Shown: positions 1 to 8,465, counted from the first letter of the stretch. The stretch: 64,000 nucleotides of DNA from Collinsella sp. (GCA_019414055.1 DXMV01000014.1:124001-188000); one strand, 5' to 3'. The notes: generated by a model not told the origin, from the letters alone. Numbers and translations: made by a program.

Positions 1-254
1 TCAGCAGTCGACATGTCCCGGTCATCGTCATCGGCACACCGTACTGCGCCCGCATTCACCCCGGCTTTGCCGCCTATCTCACGGTGAGCGATCACGAGAG
101 CATGACGCATCGCATCACACAGTTCGCCAGCCACATCGCCGTGCAATACGTGCTCGATTCGCTCTACAGCAGCTACTTTGCCAAAGATTACGCCCGCTGC
201 TCCGAGTTCTTAGAGCGGTCGTTTCCCTACACCCGCCTGCCCGGGCTCAAGTAG
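1..254 (+). CDS. C-terminal fragment of an RpiR/MurR-family (SIS domain) transcriptional regulator
   Basis: The reading frame is open from the window edge to a TAG at 252-254, leaving about 83 residues. The fragment has a short beta-strand run (VPVIVIGTPYC), then an amphipathic helix around ASHIAVQYVLDSLYSSYFAKDY. That is the usual end of the sugar-isomerase (SIS) domain of RpiR/MurR regulators, which bind sugar phosphates and control sugar catabolism. The N-terminal HTH lies outside the window, so the family call rests on the tail alone. Its target genes are not visible here. Confidence 0.55.
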   Translation, partial: SSRHVPVIVIGTPYCARIHPGFAAYLTVSDHESMTHRITQFASHIAVQYVLDSLYSSYFAKDYARCSEFLERSFPYTRLPGLK

Positions 255-287
255 CGACGAGCGTGGATTTTCGGACACTAACCTAAC

Positions 288-351
288 GAGCGTGGATAAT
301 CTCCCACTTTGAGCCCGCGCACAGGCCAAAACCGGGAGATTATCCACGCTC
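288..351. repeat. Long palindrome, family R2 (copy 1)
   Basis: Two 18-nt arms (288-305 and 334-351) pair perfectly around a 28-nt centre containing TTTGAGCCC. A second copy lies at 20851-20914. There the arm base pair C-G is replaced by A-T on both sides (GAGCGTGG/CCACGCTC against GAGAGTGG/CCACTCTC), so the stem is kept while the sequence changes. Degenerate pieces with the same centre lie around 1124-1222. Confidence 0.85.
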
Positions 352-397
352 ATTTTGGGTCTCCTGGGAACGCATGAGGAGGGCGGATAGACAGCCG

Positions 398-1018
398 TTA
401 TTTGCGAGGCGTCAGCGACGTAAAGAGTCCGTGTTGGTTGCAGTAAAGATATATTCTGCCGCGCCCGGTAATATGGAAGCGCGGCTGCACCGATTGCTCT
501 GGATAGAGCTTCTTAAAGCAGATGCCGTCCATAGTCGCATATGCCACAAAGCTAATGTAGTGATCCTTGGTCATGGGATGATCGAGCGTGACGTACCAAT
601 CGTCCTCGATGCGCTCGATGGAAAAGGCGTGGTCCGCGTCCGGCTCTTCGGCCTCCTGGGGAAACATCGTGGAGCCACAGCAGCTAAAGCTGCCTTCTCC
701 GAGCGCGTGCACAACGTTTCCGCAGATAGGGCAAACGTAAAAGACGCCTTTGAGCATATTGCCTGCACGGTTGGCGTTGGCCCGAATGTCACCAGCCAAA
801 AGCTCAGCCACGCTTATGCCGAGTCTCTGGGCCAAAGGCTCAACGAGGGAAATGTCGGGAAGGCCGCGGCCGGATTCCCACTTGCTGACGGCTTTATCGG
901 TCACGCCAAGGCTTTCCGCCAGGGCGCGCTGGGTGAGGCCGCGCTCTTCGCGCAGCTGCTTGATGGCATGCGCTGCCAAAAAAGTATGGGAAGCATTGGT
1001 TTGCCGTGTCTGGTTCAT
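398..1018 (-). CDS. HTH regulator fused to a desulfoferrodoxin/superoxide-reductase-like iron domain
   Basis: 206 aa. Residues about 17-75 are an XRE-type helix-turn-helix (LREERGLTQRALAESLGVTD, then KAVSKWESG). Residues 94-115 carry a desulforedoxin-like metal knot (C96, C99, C113, C114). The rest resembles the centre II domain of superoxide reductase: H130, H147 and H153 (HPMTKDHY) and the C193-x-x-H196 pair (CNQHG) match the family's iron ligands. Known of the family: the ferrous His4Cys site reduces superoxide. Inference: a DNA-binding protein that senses or scavenges superoxide. The ATG at 1018 was preferred over one at 1075 because it begins just before the HTH; neither has a strong ribosome site. 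It is monocistronic and flanked by repeats. Confidence 0.8.
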   Translation of the reverse strand: MNQTRQTNASHTFLAAHAIKQLREERGLTQRALAESLGVTDKAVSKWESGRGLPDISLVEPLAQRLGISVAELLAGDIRANANRAGNMLKGVFYVCPICGNVVHALGEGSFSCCGSTMFPQEAEEPDADHAFSIERIEDDWYVTLDHPMTKDHYISFVAYATMDGICFKKLYPEQSVQPRFHITGRGRIYLYCNQHGLFTSLTPRK

Positions 1019-1155
1019 GGGCTGTCCAATCAAATTGAAGAAATGGAGTGAACCGGTTCGACAGTCAGTATCCATTTGAAGGCCAGGCTCGACAACCTAC
1101 GCTGCGTAGATATGCGCCAATCGAACGAGCGCGGATTTTTGGACGCTCATCCTGA

Positions 1156-1186
1156 GTAGTCATTTAAGAACGTCCCCAATGACTAC
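1156..1186. repeat. R1 palindrome (GTAGTCATT...AATGACTAC)
   Basis: A 31-nt palindrome with 9-nt arms and the loop TAAGAACGTCCCC. Compared with the more common GCACTCATT/AATGAGTGC copies, both arms are altered so that pairing is kept. Confidence 0.85.
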
Positions 1187-1227
1187 AAACCGGCCAAAAA
1201 CGGAAGATTATCCAAGCTCATTTTGCA

Positions 1228-1260
1228 GGCACTCATTTAAGTCTGTCCCCAATGAGTGCC
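1228..1260. repeat. R1 palindrome (GGCACTCATT...AATGAGTGCC)
   Basis: A 33-nt palindrome with 10-nt perfect arms around TAAGTCTGTCCCC. It sits 42 nt from the preceding R1 copy, with a degenerate R2 fragment between them. Confidence 0.85.
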
Positions 1261-1303
1261 GACCATCAAGGCCACGCCGATGTTATGGCAAAGTCAGCGA
1301 AAA

Positions 1304-1396
1304 CCCGCCAGAGCGAGCAAGGTGCCTTGAAACGAGGCGGCATTGACCTTCTGGTCATGCCGCCGAAGTTGAAAGGCAGATTGCCGCTCTGGCGGG
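1304..1396. repeat. Multi-branched inverted repeat downstream of pyrE
   Basis: An outer stem CCCGCCAGAGCG (1304-1315) with CGCTCTGGCGGG (1385-1396) encloses a small hairpin AAGGTGCCTT (1319-1328). It also encloses a strong hairpin GGCGGCATTGACC/GGTCATGCCGCC (1336-1348 with 1353-1364). The nested geometry looks like a folded RNA or a mobile repeat rather than a coding segment. The 63-codon frame across it has no ribosome site. Confidence 0.65.
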
Positions 1397-1412
1397 CTTG
1401 CAGCGTCGAGCC

Positions 1413-1440
1413 GTTACGCGGTTTGGTAAAACCGCGTAAC
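1413..1440 (-). terminator. Hairpin abutting the pyrE stop codon
   Basis: GTTACGCGGTTT (1413-1424) pairs with AAACCGCGTAAC (1429-1440) over a 4-nt loop. It shares its last base with the complement of the pyrE stop codon. No T-run follows on the minus strand, so it may protect the 3' end rather than terminate intrinsically. Confidence 0.5.
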
Positions 1441-2120
1441 TAACGGACTCCGTACTGCTCGTAGTAGGCGTCGATGGCAGCCTTGAGCTCGTCGTCGATG
1501 ACGACCTTGCCGTCGATCTCGTGGTTGTAGAGGGTCTCGACGACCTCGGCCATGGAGACGATGCTCGCGACGGGGAAACCGTACTTGGCCTCGATCTCCT
1601 TCTGCGCGGTGGTCACGCCACCCTTGCCGACCTCCATGCGGTTGAGGGACACGATCAGGCCCTTAATCTCGACGTCGGCGGCAGCCATGACCTTGGGATA
1701 GGTCTCGTCGATGGACTTGCCGCTGGTGGTGACGTCCTCGACCATGACCACGCGGTCGCCGTCCTGGGGCTCATAACCCAGCAGGTTGCCCTTGTCGGCA
1801 CCGTGATCCTTGGCCTCCTTGCGGTCGCAGCAGTACTTGACCTCCTTGCCGTACAGCTCGTGGTAGGCAATTGCGGTCACGACGGCCAGCGGAATACCCT
1901 TGTAGGCCGGTCCAAACAGCACGTCAAAGTCGTCGCCAAAGTTATCGTGGATGGCCTGGGCGTAATACTCGCCCAGCTTCTTGAGCTGATAGCCCGTCAC
2001 GTAAGCGCCGGCGTTCATAAAGAACGGGGACTGACGGCCGCTCTTGAGCGTAAAGCTGCCGAATTTCAGAACATCGGACTCGACCATGAACTTGATGAAC
2101 TCTTGCTTGTAAGCCTCCAT
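1440..2120 (-). CDS. pyrE: Orotate phosphoribosyltransferase
   Basis: 226 aa. Cytoplasmic enzyme of de novo pyrimidine synthesis: orotate plus PRPP gives OMP and pyrophosphate. The PRPP-binding loop is VVMVEDVTTSGKSI; the orotate-binding front of the fold is FMNAGAYVTGYQLKKLGEYYAQ, and YKGIPLAVVTAIAYHE precedes the flexible loop. The length is normal for the longer PyrE subgroup. The ATG at 2120 has AGAGGAG six bases upstream. It stands alone here; no other pyr genes are in the window. The stop codon touches a strong hairpin. Confidence 0.95.
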   Translation of the reverse strand: MEAYKQEFIKFMVESDVLKFGSFTLKSGRQSPFFMNAGAYVTGYQLKKLGEYYAQAIHDNFGDDFDVLFGPAYKGIPLAVVTAIAYHELYGKEVKYCCDRKEAKDHGADKGNLLGYEPQDGDRVVMVEDVTTSGKSIDETYPKVMAAADVEIKGLIVSLNRMEVGKGGVTTAQKEIEAKYGFPVASIVSMAEVVETLYNHEIDGKVVIDDELKAAIDAYYEQYGVR

Positions 2121-2249
2121 GCGGGCTCCTCTCGTAATCGCGTACGTGCCTTCCAGTTTAGCGCAGGCAGGGCATATTGCGGGCGCGCTTTGAGCCCGCA
2201 GTATTCTGTAAAGGCTTTGTCAGGGGTAATGGTTTTCCGAACAATGGGG

Positions 2250-2278
2250 TTGACACGGCAAACCCCCTCATCAAAAAT
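2250..2278 (+). promoter_or_regulatory. Candidate sigma-70 promoter for mgtA
   Basis: A perfect TTGACA (2250-2255), a 17-nt spacer and a weak -10 AAAAAT (2273-2278). Transcription from here gives a leader of about 270 nt that includes the 23-codon ORF at 2345. Confidence 0.45.
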
Positions 2279-2344
2279 ACGGGCGGATTGAAACGGGTAC
2301 GAAATGCCCGAAGCGCATCGCGCCCGGCCTTAAGGAGGTGTGCC

Positions 2345-2416
2345 ATGGAAGGCAGCCATAGTCGAAAAACCTGCATGTCGCCCTCGGCACGCCGCGAGGA
2401 TTCCGCACACGCATAA
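2345..2416 (+). CDS. Short leader ORF upstream of mgtA
   Basis: 23 codons (begins MEGSHSRKTC, ends EDSAHA, TAA stop). It is preceded by AAGGAGG at an ideal 6-nt spacing, the best ribosome site in the neighbourhood. It lies between the candidate TTGACA promoter and the Mg2+ ATPase start 139 nt downstream. Known: Salmonella mgtA is controlled by translation of a short leader peptide (MgtL); this peptide is not similar in sequence and is not proline-rich. Inference: a regulatory leader ORF. It could also be the end of a longer open frame starting at 2177, which has no ribosome site. Confidence 0.45.
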   Translation: MEGSHSRKTCMSPSARREDSAHA

Positions 2417-2439
2417 GTGCCAATAGCCAATCGTCAAAA

Positions 2440-2472
2440 CCACCACAAAGGTGCCTGTCCCCTTTGTGGCGG
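2440..2472. repeat. R3 palindrome (CCACCACAAAGG) in the mgtA leader
   Basis: CCACCACAAAGG (2440-2451) pairs with CCTTTGTGGCGG (2461-2472) over the loop TGCCTGTCC. It is a family member of the 22607-22657 repeat in the opposite orientation. As RNA it would form a hairpin between the leader ORF and the mgtA ribosome site. Confidence 0.75.
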
Positions 2473-2555
2473 TTCGTGAGTATGACGTGGGCGACATCTA
2501 GGTTTTTAAAGCAAATACGACACGTACGCTAACTCCCTTTAACAAGGAGGACCCT

Positions 2556-5324
2556 ATGCTGATGCTCAAAACCGCCACGGTACTCGAAGCCATCTCCAAG
2601 CGCCGCCGCACGGCGCGCCCCGCCGCTCACACCGGCCTGTCCAAGAACACCATATTCGCCGCCACGCATAGCGCCGAGGACGCCCTCGTGCTGCTCGACG
2701 CCACGGCTGACGGACTCACCGCCGAGCACGCCGCCGAGCGCCTGGACGCCGCCGGCCCCAACACCATCGAGGCGCCGACTAAGACGCTCGCCCGCCGCAT
2801 CGCCGACGCGTTCATCGATCCCTTCGCCGGCATCCTCGCCGCGCTCGCGCTGGTCTCGCTCTACATCGACGTGCTCGCCGTACCCGAGCCGCAGCGCGAC
2901 CCCTCCACGGTCATCGTCATCGGCATCATGCTGCTGGTATCGGGCGGCATGAAGTTTATCCAGGAAGCCCGCAGCGGCAATGCGGCCGAGGCCCTCAAGG
3001 ACCTGGTCTCCAACACCTGCTGTGCCCTGCGTGACGGCGAGCGCCTCGAGATTCCCTTTGACGAGCTCGTCCCCGGCGATGTGATCCGCCTCTCTGCCGG
3101 CGATATGGTGCCGGCCGATGCCCGTATCATCACGACGCGCGACCTGTTTGTGATTGAGTCCGCGCTCGCGGGCGAGAGCGAGGCCGTCGAGAAGACCACT
3201 GCCGCAGTTGTCATCGAGGGCGCCGACAGCTCTGCGCTGCCGCTGTCTGCCTGCAAGAACATCGTCTTTACCGGCACCTCCGTGCAAAACGGCACCGCCA
3301 TGGCGCTTGTTGTGGCCACCGGCTCGGACACCTACCTGGGCGGCATCGCCAAGATGCTCAACGGGCGCGGCGAGAAGAGCGCGTTTGACCGCGGCGTCTC
3401 GAGCGTCTCCATGCTACTCGTGCGCCTCATGCTCGTAATGGCGCCGGCCGTCTTTGCCATCAACGCCGCCACCAAGGGCAACGTCATCGACGCGCTGCTG
3501 TTCGCCACGAGCGTGGCCGTAGGCATCACGCCGCAGATGCTTCCCGTCATCGTGACCACGAGCCTGTCGCAGGGCGCCAAGGACCTCGCCCGCCGCCAGG
3601 TTATCGTCAAGGAGCTGCCGGCGATCCAAAACCTCGGCGCGATGGACGTCCTGTGTTGCGACAAGACCGGCACCCTCACCGAAGACCGCATCGTGCTCGA
3701 GCGCTACCTCAACACCGACGGCAACGAGGACGCGCGCGTGCTGCGCCATGCGTTTTTGAACAGCTTCTTCCAGACCGGCCTCAAAAACCTTATCGACCTG
3801 GCCGTCATCGACCGCGCCGACGTGACGCCCTCGACCGTCGCGCCCGATGCCATGCTGGGCCAGAGCCTGTGCGACCGCTATACCAAGGTCGACGAGGTGC
3901 CCTTCGATTTCTCGCGCCGTCGCCTGAGCGTGGTTGTCGCCGACGCCCAGGGCAAAACCCAGATGGTCACCAAGGGAGCTGCCGAGGAAATGCTCGAGAT
4001 CTGCTCCTTTGTCGAGGTCGATGGTGCCGCCCAGCCGCTCACCGAAGATAGGCTCGCCCAGATTCGCAAGCAGGTAGCCGGGCTCAACGCCGAGGGCCTG
4101 CGGGTGATTGCCGTGGCGCAGAAGACCGATCCGCGCTGCGTGGGTGAGTTTGGCATCGCCGACGAGTGCGACATGGTGCTGATGGGCTTTTTGGCCTTCC
4201 TCGATCCGCCCAAAGCAAGTGCCGCCGGCGCCGTCGCCACCCTCGAGGCCAAGGGCGTGGCGGTCAAGGTCCTGACCGGCGACAACGACCGTGTCGCCGC
4301 CACCGTCTGCGAGCAGATTGGTATCGATGCGAGCAACGTCTTGCTCGGCTCCGAGATCGATGCGCTCGATGACGCCGAGCTTGCCGAGCGCACCGAGAAC
4401 ACCCACCTCTTCGCCAAGCTCTCGCCGCTGCAGAAGGCGCGCCTGGTGCGCGTCATGCGTGAGCTGCTCGGCCACACCGTGGGCTTTATGGGCGACGGCA
4501 TCAACGACGCCGCCGCCATGCGCGCGAGTGGCTGCGGCATCTCGGTCGACTCCGCCGTCGACATCGCCAAGGAATCCGCCGATATCATCTTGCTCCAGAA
4601 GGACCTGGGCGTGCTCGAGCGCGGCATCATCGAAGGCCGCCGCACCTACGGCAACCTGCTCAAGTACCTCAAGACCACGGTGAGCTCCAACTTTGGCAAC
4701 GTACTGTCCGTGACCGTCGCGAGCCTGTTCCTGCCGTTTTTGCCCATGAGCGCCCTGCAGCTGGTGTTGCTGTCGCTGGTCTACGAGATCGTGTGTATCG
4801 CGCTGCCGTGGGACACCGTCGATGACGCCTGGACCGCCCGTCCGCGCGCCTGGGACGCCGCGTCCATTAAGGGCTTTATGCTCGAGTTGGGTCCCGTGAG
4901 CTCGCTGTTTGACATCGTAACCTTCGCCGCGCTCTTCTTTGTGGTGTGCCCTGCCACCGTAGGCGCAAGCTGGTCCGAGCTCGCCGGGACGGGCAACGCC
5001 GCAGGCATGGCGGCCTTTGTGGCGCTCTTCCAGAGCGGCTGGTTTGTCGAGTCCATGTGGTCGCAGACGCTCGTGATCCACATGCTGCGCTCCCCGCGCC
5101 TGCCGAGCCCGCGCGACCACGCCGCGCCCGCGCTGTGCGTTCTCACCGTACTGGGCCTGGCGCTCGTCACCTGGCTGCCGGCAAGCCCCATCGCCGATGC
5201 GCTCGGCCTCTTGCCGCTGCCGGCGAGCTTCTTCGCGCTGCTCATCGGCATCGTCACCGCCTACATCGCGCTCACTCAGCTGGCAAAGCGCCGCTACATT
5301 GCCCGCCACGGCGAGCTGCTGTGA
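2556..5324 (+). CDS. mgtA: Magnesium-translocating P-type ATPase (MgtA/MgtB type)
   Basis: 922 aa. An inner-membrane P3B-type ATPase importing Mg2+ at the cost of ATP. Visible: the phosphorylation motif DKTGTLTED (Asp369), the actuator loop with ALAGESEAVEK, the P-domain KVLTGDND and the hinge GDGINDAAA, paired N-terminal membrane helices (about 80-125, 280-340), and six C-terminal helices. Length is close to enteric MgtA. The ATG at 2556 follows AAGGAGG. The leader carries a short ORF and a hairpin repeat, so post-transcriptional control is plausible. Other Mg2+-linked genes lie at 35.4-38.5 and 42.4 kb. The call is secure to subfamily level because the TPEDRIVLERY-like segment after the Asp is typical of MgtA. 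Confidence 0.93.
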   Translation: MLMLKTATVLEAISKRRRTARPAAHTGLSKNTIFAATHSAEDALVLLDATADGLTAEHAAERLDAAGPNTIEAPTKTLARRIADAFIDPFAGILAALALVSLYIDVLAVPEPQRDPSTVIVIGIMLLVSGGMKFIQEARSGNAAEALKDLVSNTCCALRDGERLEIPFDELVPGDVIRLSAGDMVPADARIITTRDLFVIESALAGESEAVEKTTAAVVIEGADSSALPLSACKNIVFTGTSVQNGTAMALVVATGSDTYLGGIAKMLNGRGEKSAFDRGVSSVSMLLVRLMLVMAPAVFAINAATKGNVIDALLFATSVAVGITPQMLPVIVTTSLSQGAKDLARRQVIVKELPAIQNLGAMDVLCCDKTGTLTEDRIVLERYLNTDGNEDARVLRHAFLNSFFQTGLKNLIDLAVIDRADVTPSTVAPDAMLGQSLCDRYTKVDEVPFDFSRRRLSVVVADAQGKTQMVTKGAAEEMLEICSFVEVDGAAQPLTEDRLAQIRKQVAGLNAEGLRVIAVAQKTDPRCVGEFGIADECDMVLMGFLAFLDPPKASAAGAVATLEAKGVAVKVLTGDNDRVAATVCEQIGIDASNVLLGSEIDALDDAELAERTENTHLFAKLSPLQKARLVRVMRELLGHTVGFMGDGINDAAAMRASGCGISVDSAVDIAKESADIILLQKDLGVLERGIIEGRRTYGNLLKYLKTTVSSNFGNVLSVTVASLFLPFLPMSALQLVLLSLVYEIVCIALPWDTVDDAWTARPRAWDAASIKGFMLELGPVSSLFDIVTFAALFFVVCPATVGASWSELAGTGNAAGMAAFVALFQSGWFVESMWSQTLVIHMLRSPRLPSPRDHAAPALCVLTVLGLALVTWLPASPIADALGLLPLPASFFALLIGIVTAYIALTQLAKRRYIARHGELL

Positions 5325-5383
5325 CGCCCGAATCGTGGCGCGCGACCCATCAGGCGGTCAAAAAGTCCCGTCTCAAGTTAAAC

Positions 5384-5412
5384 CACTCATTTAAGTACGT
5401 CCCCAATGAGTG
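5384..5412. repeat. R1 palindrome downstream of mgtA
   Basis: CACTCATT...AATGAGTG around TAAGTACGTCCCC, between the convergent ends of mgtA and the DUF4038 gene. The rest of 5325-5513 shows no gene. Confidence 0.85.
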
Positions 5413-5513
5413 CGGCGGAATGGCTCCCCTTGACAGCTTAAAGCCGTCATGCAGGAACCATTCCGTCGCAGCCTTATGAAAGGGACTGGGTTGTAAATGT
5501 TGGAGAAGAGCCG

Positions 5514-6827
5514 TTAGCGCCCAGGGGTCAGGATCACCAGGGCGTCGTGCTCAAAGGGATGCTGAGCCACGCGCACGGTGCCGTCACCGTTGTCGCGAAC
5601 GGGCAGCTTGGCGATGCGCTTGTCTTCCATGTCGAGAACCGTCGCCGTCCAGCCACGCGCGCCGTCGAGCTTAAACTTGAGCGCCGTGGTGCGCGGCAGG
5701 TACGCGACGACACGATCGCCAACGCGCGCCACGCGGATGGCCTCGCGCGCGTCGTCGAGGAGCTCCTGCGCCGGAACCACAGCAAGCGCGTCATCGCCAG
5801 CCGAAGCGCCCAGGCCGGCAAGCACGTGCTCAATCGCGCCAAAGTCCCAAACGCCCGCAAACTGCAGACACTCCTGCCAGCGGAACGGCATATCGAAGCC
5901 CTCGCCCAACACCGAGCCCTGGCTCTTGCTAGTCTGCCAGTTCCAAACACCGTGCGCGCCATAGGTCACACCCGCGCTGGCACCGGCAAGAATCGACGAC
6001 CATACGCTCGCGCGGCAATCCTGCGCGGTGAAGCGCCAGTACACATTGCGCGACGCACCCATCTGCTCGTAACAAGGCTCAGAGTTGACCATCGGCTTTT
6101 TGGGATAGTTGGCGATAAAGTCCTGCGGCAAGTGCCAAGCCTCGGGCTGGCCCTCGTAGTTGTGCCCGGGCTGGAACATATAAAAGTCCAGACGGTCCAG
6201 ATACTGCGCCGGAATGGTGCGATTGCCGCGGTTGATATGCATGGTGCGCAGCGCCTCGGGCGCACGCTTGACGACCTCGTCGAGCGCGTCCTCGTAATAG
6301 GCAATCGCCTCGTCGCCGGCAAAATCGGTATCACCCGTCACCACGTAGACAGGATCGAACTCGCCCAGGTTCTCGACGACGCGGGCAACGTGGGCGCGAA
6401 CCTCCTCACGCGGCATAATCTCGGCACCGCAACGCTCAGAGACCTTGGCACCCCAGGTACCGGGCACGTAATTGCACCACATGAGCACGAGCGCCGGACG
6501 AATGCCGTGCTCGACGGCAGCGCGACACATGGCGGCGGCACGATCCCAGTACGCTTGGTTGGGTCGGGACCAATCAAAATGCACGCCGTCCTCGCTGGCA
6601 TAGGGCCAAATGCCCAGATCGGGGCAGCAGCGATCCCACTGCGGCAGCGTGTTGATCTGCAGCACGTTCATGCCCTGCTCGGCGCGACGGGTCAGATAGT
6701 AGTCCCAATCGGCCTCGGCAATGCTCGTAAACGCGCTCCAGCACGTATCGGCAAACCAAAAGAATGGCTTGCCCTCGCACAAAAAGCCGTCCTGGCGACC
6801 GTTGACGGTCAGCTTTCCCAAACTCAT
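5514..6827 (-). CDS. DUF4038 glycoside hydrolase, apiosidase-like (GH140 type)
   Basis: 437 aa. The DUF4038/apiosidase-like TIM-barrel domain spans about residues 5-335 (FFWFADTCWSAF, LQINTLPQW, VTGDTDF). A C-terminal beta domain of the Collagen_bind_2 type follows (about 345-437). Candidate catalytic acids are D166/D168 (GDTD) and E250/E254 (NSEPCYE). Known: the DUF4038 family includes the GH140 apiosidase that releases D-apiose from rhamnogalacturonan II. No signal peptide, so it should act on imported glycosides. The ATG at 6827 has AAAGGAC six bases upstream; an ATG six bases earlier would overlap that site. It lies downstream of the PTS gene on the same strand, after a hairpin. The substrate is inferred from family and from the isomerase/kinase/transketolase genes at 24-29 kb. 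Confidence 0.75.
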   Translation of the reverse strand: MSLGKLTVNGRQDGFLCEGKPFFWFADTCWSAFTSIAEADWDYYLTRRAEQGMNVLQINTLPQWDRCCPDLGIWPYASEDGVHFDWSRPNQAYWDRAAAMCRAAVEHGIRPALVLMWCNYVPGTWGAKVSERCGAEIMPREEVRAHVARVVENLGEFDPVYVVTGDTDFAGDEAIAYYEDALDEVVKRAPEALRTMHINRGNRTIPAQYLDRLDFYMFQPGHNYEGQPEAWHLPQDFIANYPKKPMVNSEPCYEQMGASRNVYWRFTAQDCRASVWSSILAGASAGVTYGAHGVWNWQTSKSQGSVLGEGFDMPFRWQECLQFAGVWDFGAIEHVLAGLGASAGDDALAVVPAQELLDDAREAIRVARVGDRVVAYLPRTTALKFKLDGARGWTATVLDMEDKRIAKLPVRDNGDGTVRVAQHPFEHDALVILTPGR

Positions 6828-6963
6828 CTGCATGTCCTTTCGTTTGATAAAGGATTTGCGAACCGCCGGAAACTTTCGCGGTAACCCCGCGCGAAAGCCC
6901 CTGGCGCTTAGCAAGCCCCGGCGAGTAGGCGCCACGCGCCCCCAATCAGTCTACCTTGTAAGA

Positions 6964-6997
6964 AGGGCCCCGCCGGGCTTGCGCCTGACGGGGCCCT
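6964..6997 (-). terminator. Hairpin between the PTS gene and the DUF4038 gene
   Basis: AGGGCCCCG (6964-6972) pairs with CGGGGCCCT (6989-6997). On the minus strand it is followed by TCTTAC, a weak T-run, so read-through into the downstream glycosidase is possible. Confidence 0.6.
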
Positions 6998-7037
6998 GTC
7001 GTGTAGGTAAGGTCGTATGTGACCGAATGGTTTGGCC

Positions 7038-8465
7038 TTAGGCCTCCATCTCGGCGAGCTCCTCCTTGGAGAAGCCAGTGGCAAAGACGACGGCTGCTGC
7101 GATGACAAAGGAGATTGCCATACCGACGATAGCCCAGACGGTGTTCATCTGTCCACCCTGCAGGTAGTTGGTGAAGACCAGGAAGTTGGAGGCACCGCCG
7201 GCCAGGTAGTAGGTAACACCCATGAGGCCGGAGAACACAGCGCCGATGGCACCGCCGATGAACATGCCGAGCATAGTGCGACGGAAGCGCATGAGGATAC
7301 CGAAGAGCGCGGGCTCGGTGACGCCGCCGGCGATGGCGGAGATGACGTAACCGATGGCGAGAGACTTCTCGTCGGGGTTCTTCATCTTGAGGAAGGCACC
7401 GAAGGCGCAGCCCCAGACGGCGGCCATAGCGCAGTTGGTGGAAACGAAGACGAAGGGATCGTAGCCGGCAGCGATGATCTGAACCTGAGCGAGCAGGATG
7501 ACGGGCATGTGCATGCCGCAGACCACGAAGAGCTGCCAGAAGGCGCCGAGGATGGCCATGACGATCAGGATGCCGATGCCGCCAAGGTCAGCAAGGCCGA
7601 AGAGGGCGTTGGCGATCAGCGTACCGATCTCGTTGCCGATCGGAGCGAGGACGATGAAGGCAATGGGGATCGTGACGATCATGGTGCAGAACGGCGTGAA
7701 GACCGTGGACAGCACGTCGGGCATGACCTTCTTAAAGAACTTCTCAACAAAGTACAGGACGGGCACCGAGAGAATGATCGGCAGGACGGACTGCTGGTAG
7801 TTGGCAGCGGCAATCTGGATGCCGTAGACGGAGATGATTCCGCCACCCTCCTGAGTCGCGACACTCACGACGGACGGGGCCATGAGAGCGCCGCCGAGGA
7901 GCATGCCCAGAACCGGAGAGGCGCCGAGCTTCTTAGCGGCGGCATAGCCCAGGTAGATGGGGATAAAGGTGAACGTGGCCTCGTACAGCGTGGTGTAGAG
8001 GAACGTATAGGTCGGATCGGTATCGGAGAGCACACCGAGCATGGTGGGGCCGAGGACGGCCGCGATGGTGCGGAACAGACCGCCAGCCATGAGCAGTGGG
8101 ATGAGCTGGGTCATGGAGCCGGACAGATAGTCGAGGATGATGTTGGGCAGGTTCTTGAGCTCGAACTTCTCCTTGGGAGCATCGAGGTTCTCGTTGACGG
8201 CCTCACCCTGCTTGACGCCGGAGATGGCGACGAACTCGGCGAGCACCTTGGGCACGTTCTGGCCAATGATGACCTGGAGCTGGCTGCCGGCGAACTGGCA
8301 ACCCAGAACACCCTTGACCTTCTTGATCTTCTCCACGTCGGCCTTGCTGTTATCCTTGAGCGTCAGACGCAGGCGCGTCATGCAGTTGGTGGCAACGGAA
8401 ACATTCTCCGCGCCGCCCACGAGCTCGAGGACATCGGTGGCAATCTGCTTGTTATCTACTGCCAT
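7038..8465 (-). CDS. PTS transporter, fused EIIB-EIIC (glucose/sucrose/beta-glucoside superfamily)
   Basis: 475 aa. Residues 1-80 are the EIIB domain with phosphocysteine C28 (NCMTRLRL); about 105-455 is a polytopic EIIC domain. It imports a sugar or glycoside and phosphorylates it, taking phosphate from a separate EIIA, which is not in the window. The start was set at the ATG at 8465 because GGGGAGGGG precedes it; the upstream in-frame codon lies inside that ribosome site. TAAAC-type operators lie at 8572-8612, with a good -10 (TATAGT on the minus strand, 8530-8535). Expected substrate: a beta-glucoside-like or apiosylated sugar, judged only from neighbours. Confidence 0.88.
   Translation of the reverse strand: MAVDNKQIATDVLELVGGAENVSVATNCMTRLRLTLKDNSKADVEKIKKVKGVLGCQFAGSQLQVIIGQNVPKVLAEFVAISGVKQGEAVNENLDAPKEKFELKNLPNIILDYLSGSMTQLIPLLMAGGLFRTIAAVLGPTMLGVLSDTDPTYTFLYTTLYEATFTFIPIYLGYAAAKKLGASPVLGMLLGGALMAPSVVSVATQEGGGIISVYGIQIAAANYQQSVLPIILSVPVLYFVEKFFKKVMPDVLSTVFTPFCTMIVTIPIAFIVLAPIGNEIGTLIANALFGLADLGGIGILIVMAILGAFWQLFVVCGMHMPVILLAQVQIIAAGYDPFVFVSTNCAMAAVWGCAFGAFLKMKNPDEKSLAIGYVISAIAGGVTEPALFGILMRFRRTMLGMFIGGAIGAVFSGLMGVTYYLAGGASNFLVFTNYLQGGQMNTVWAIVGMAISFVIAAAVVFATGFSKEELAEMEA

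Noticed and set aside
1252..1443. 63-codon plus-strand frame downstream of pyrE
   Set aside because: It lies wholly within R1 and the multi-branched inverted repeat and has no ribosome site.
3414..5309. 631-codon minus-strand frame opposite mgtA
   Set aside because: It is antisense to a clearly real P-type ATPase, has low-complexity Gly/His/Arg composition and no ribosome site. Similar long shadows occur opposite most GC-rich genes here.
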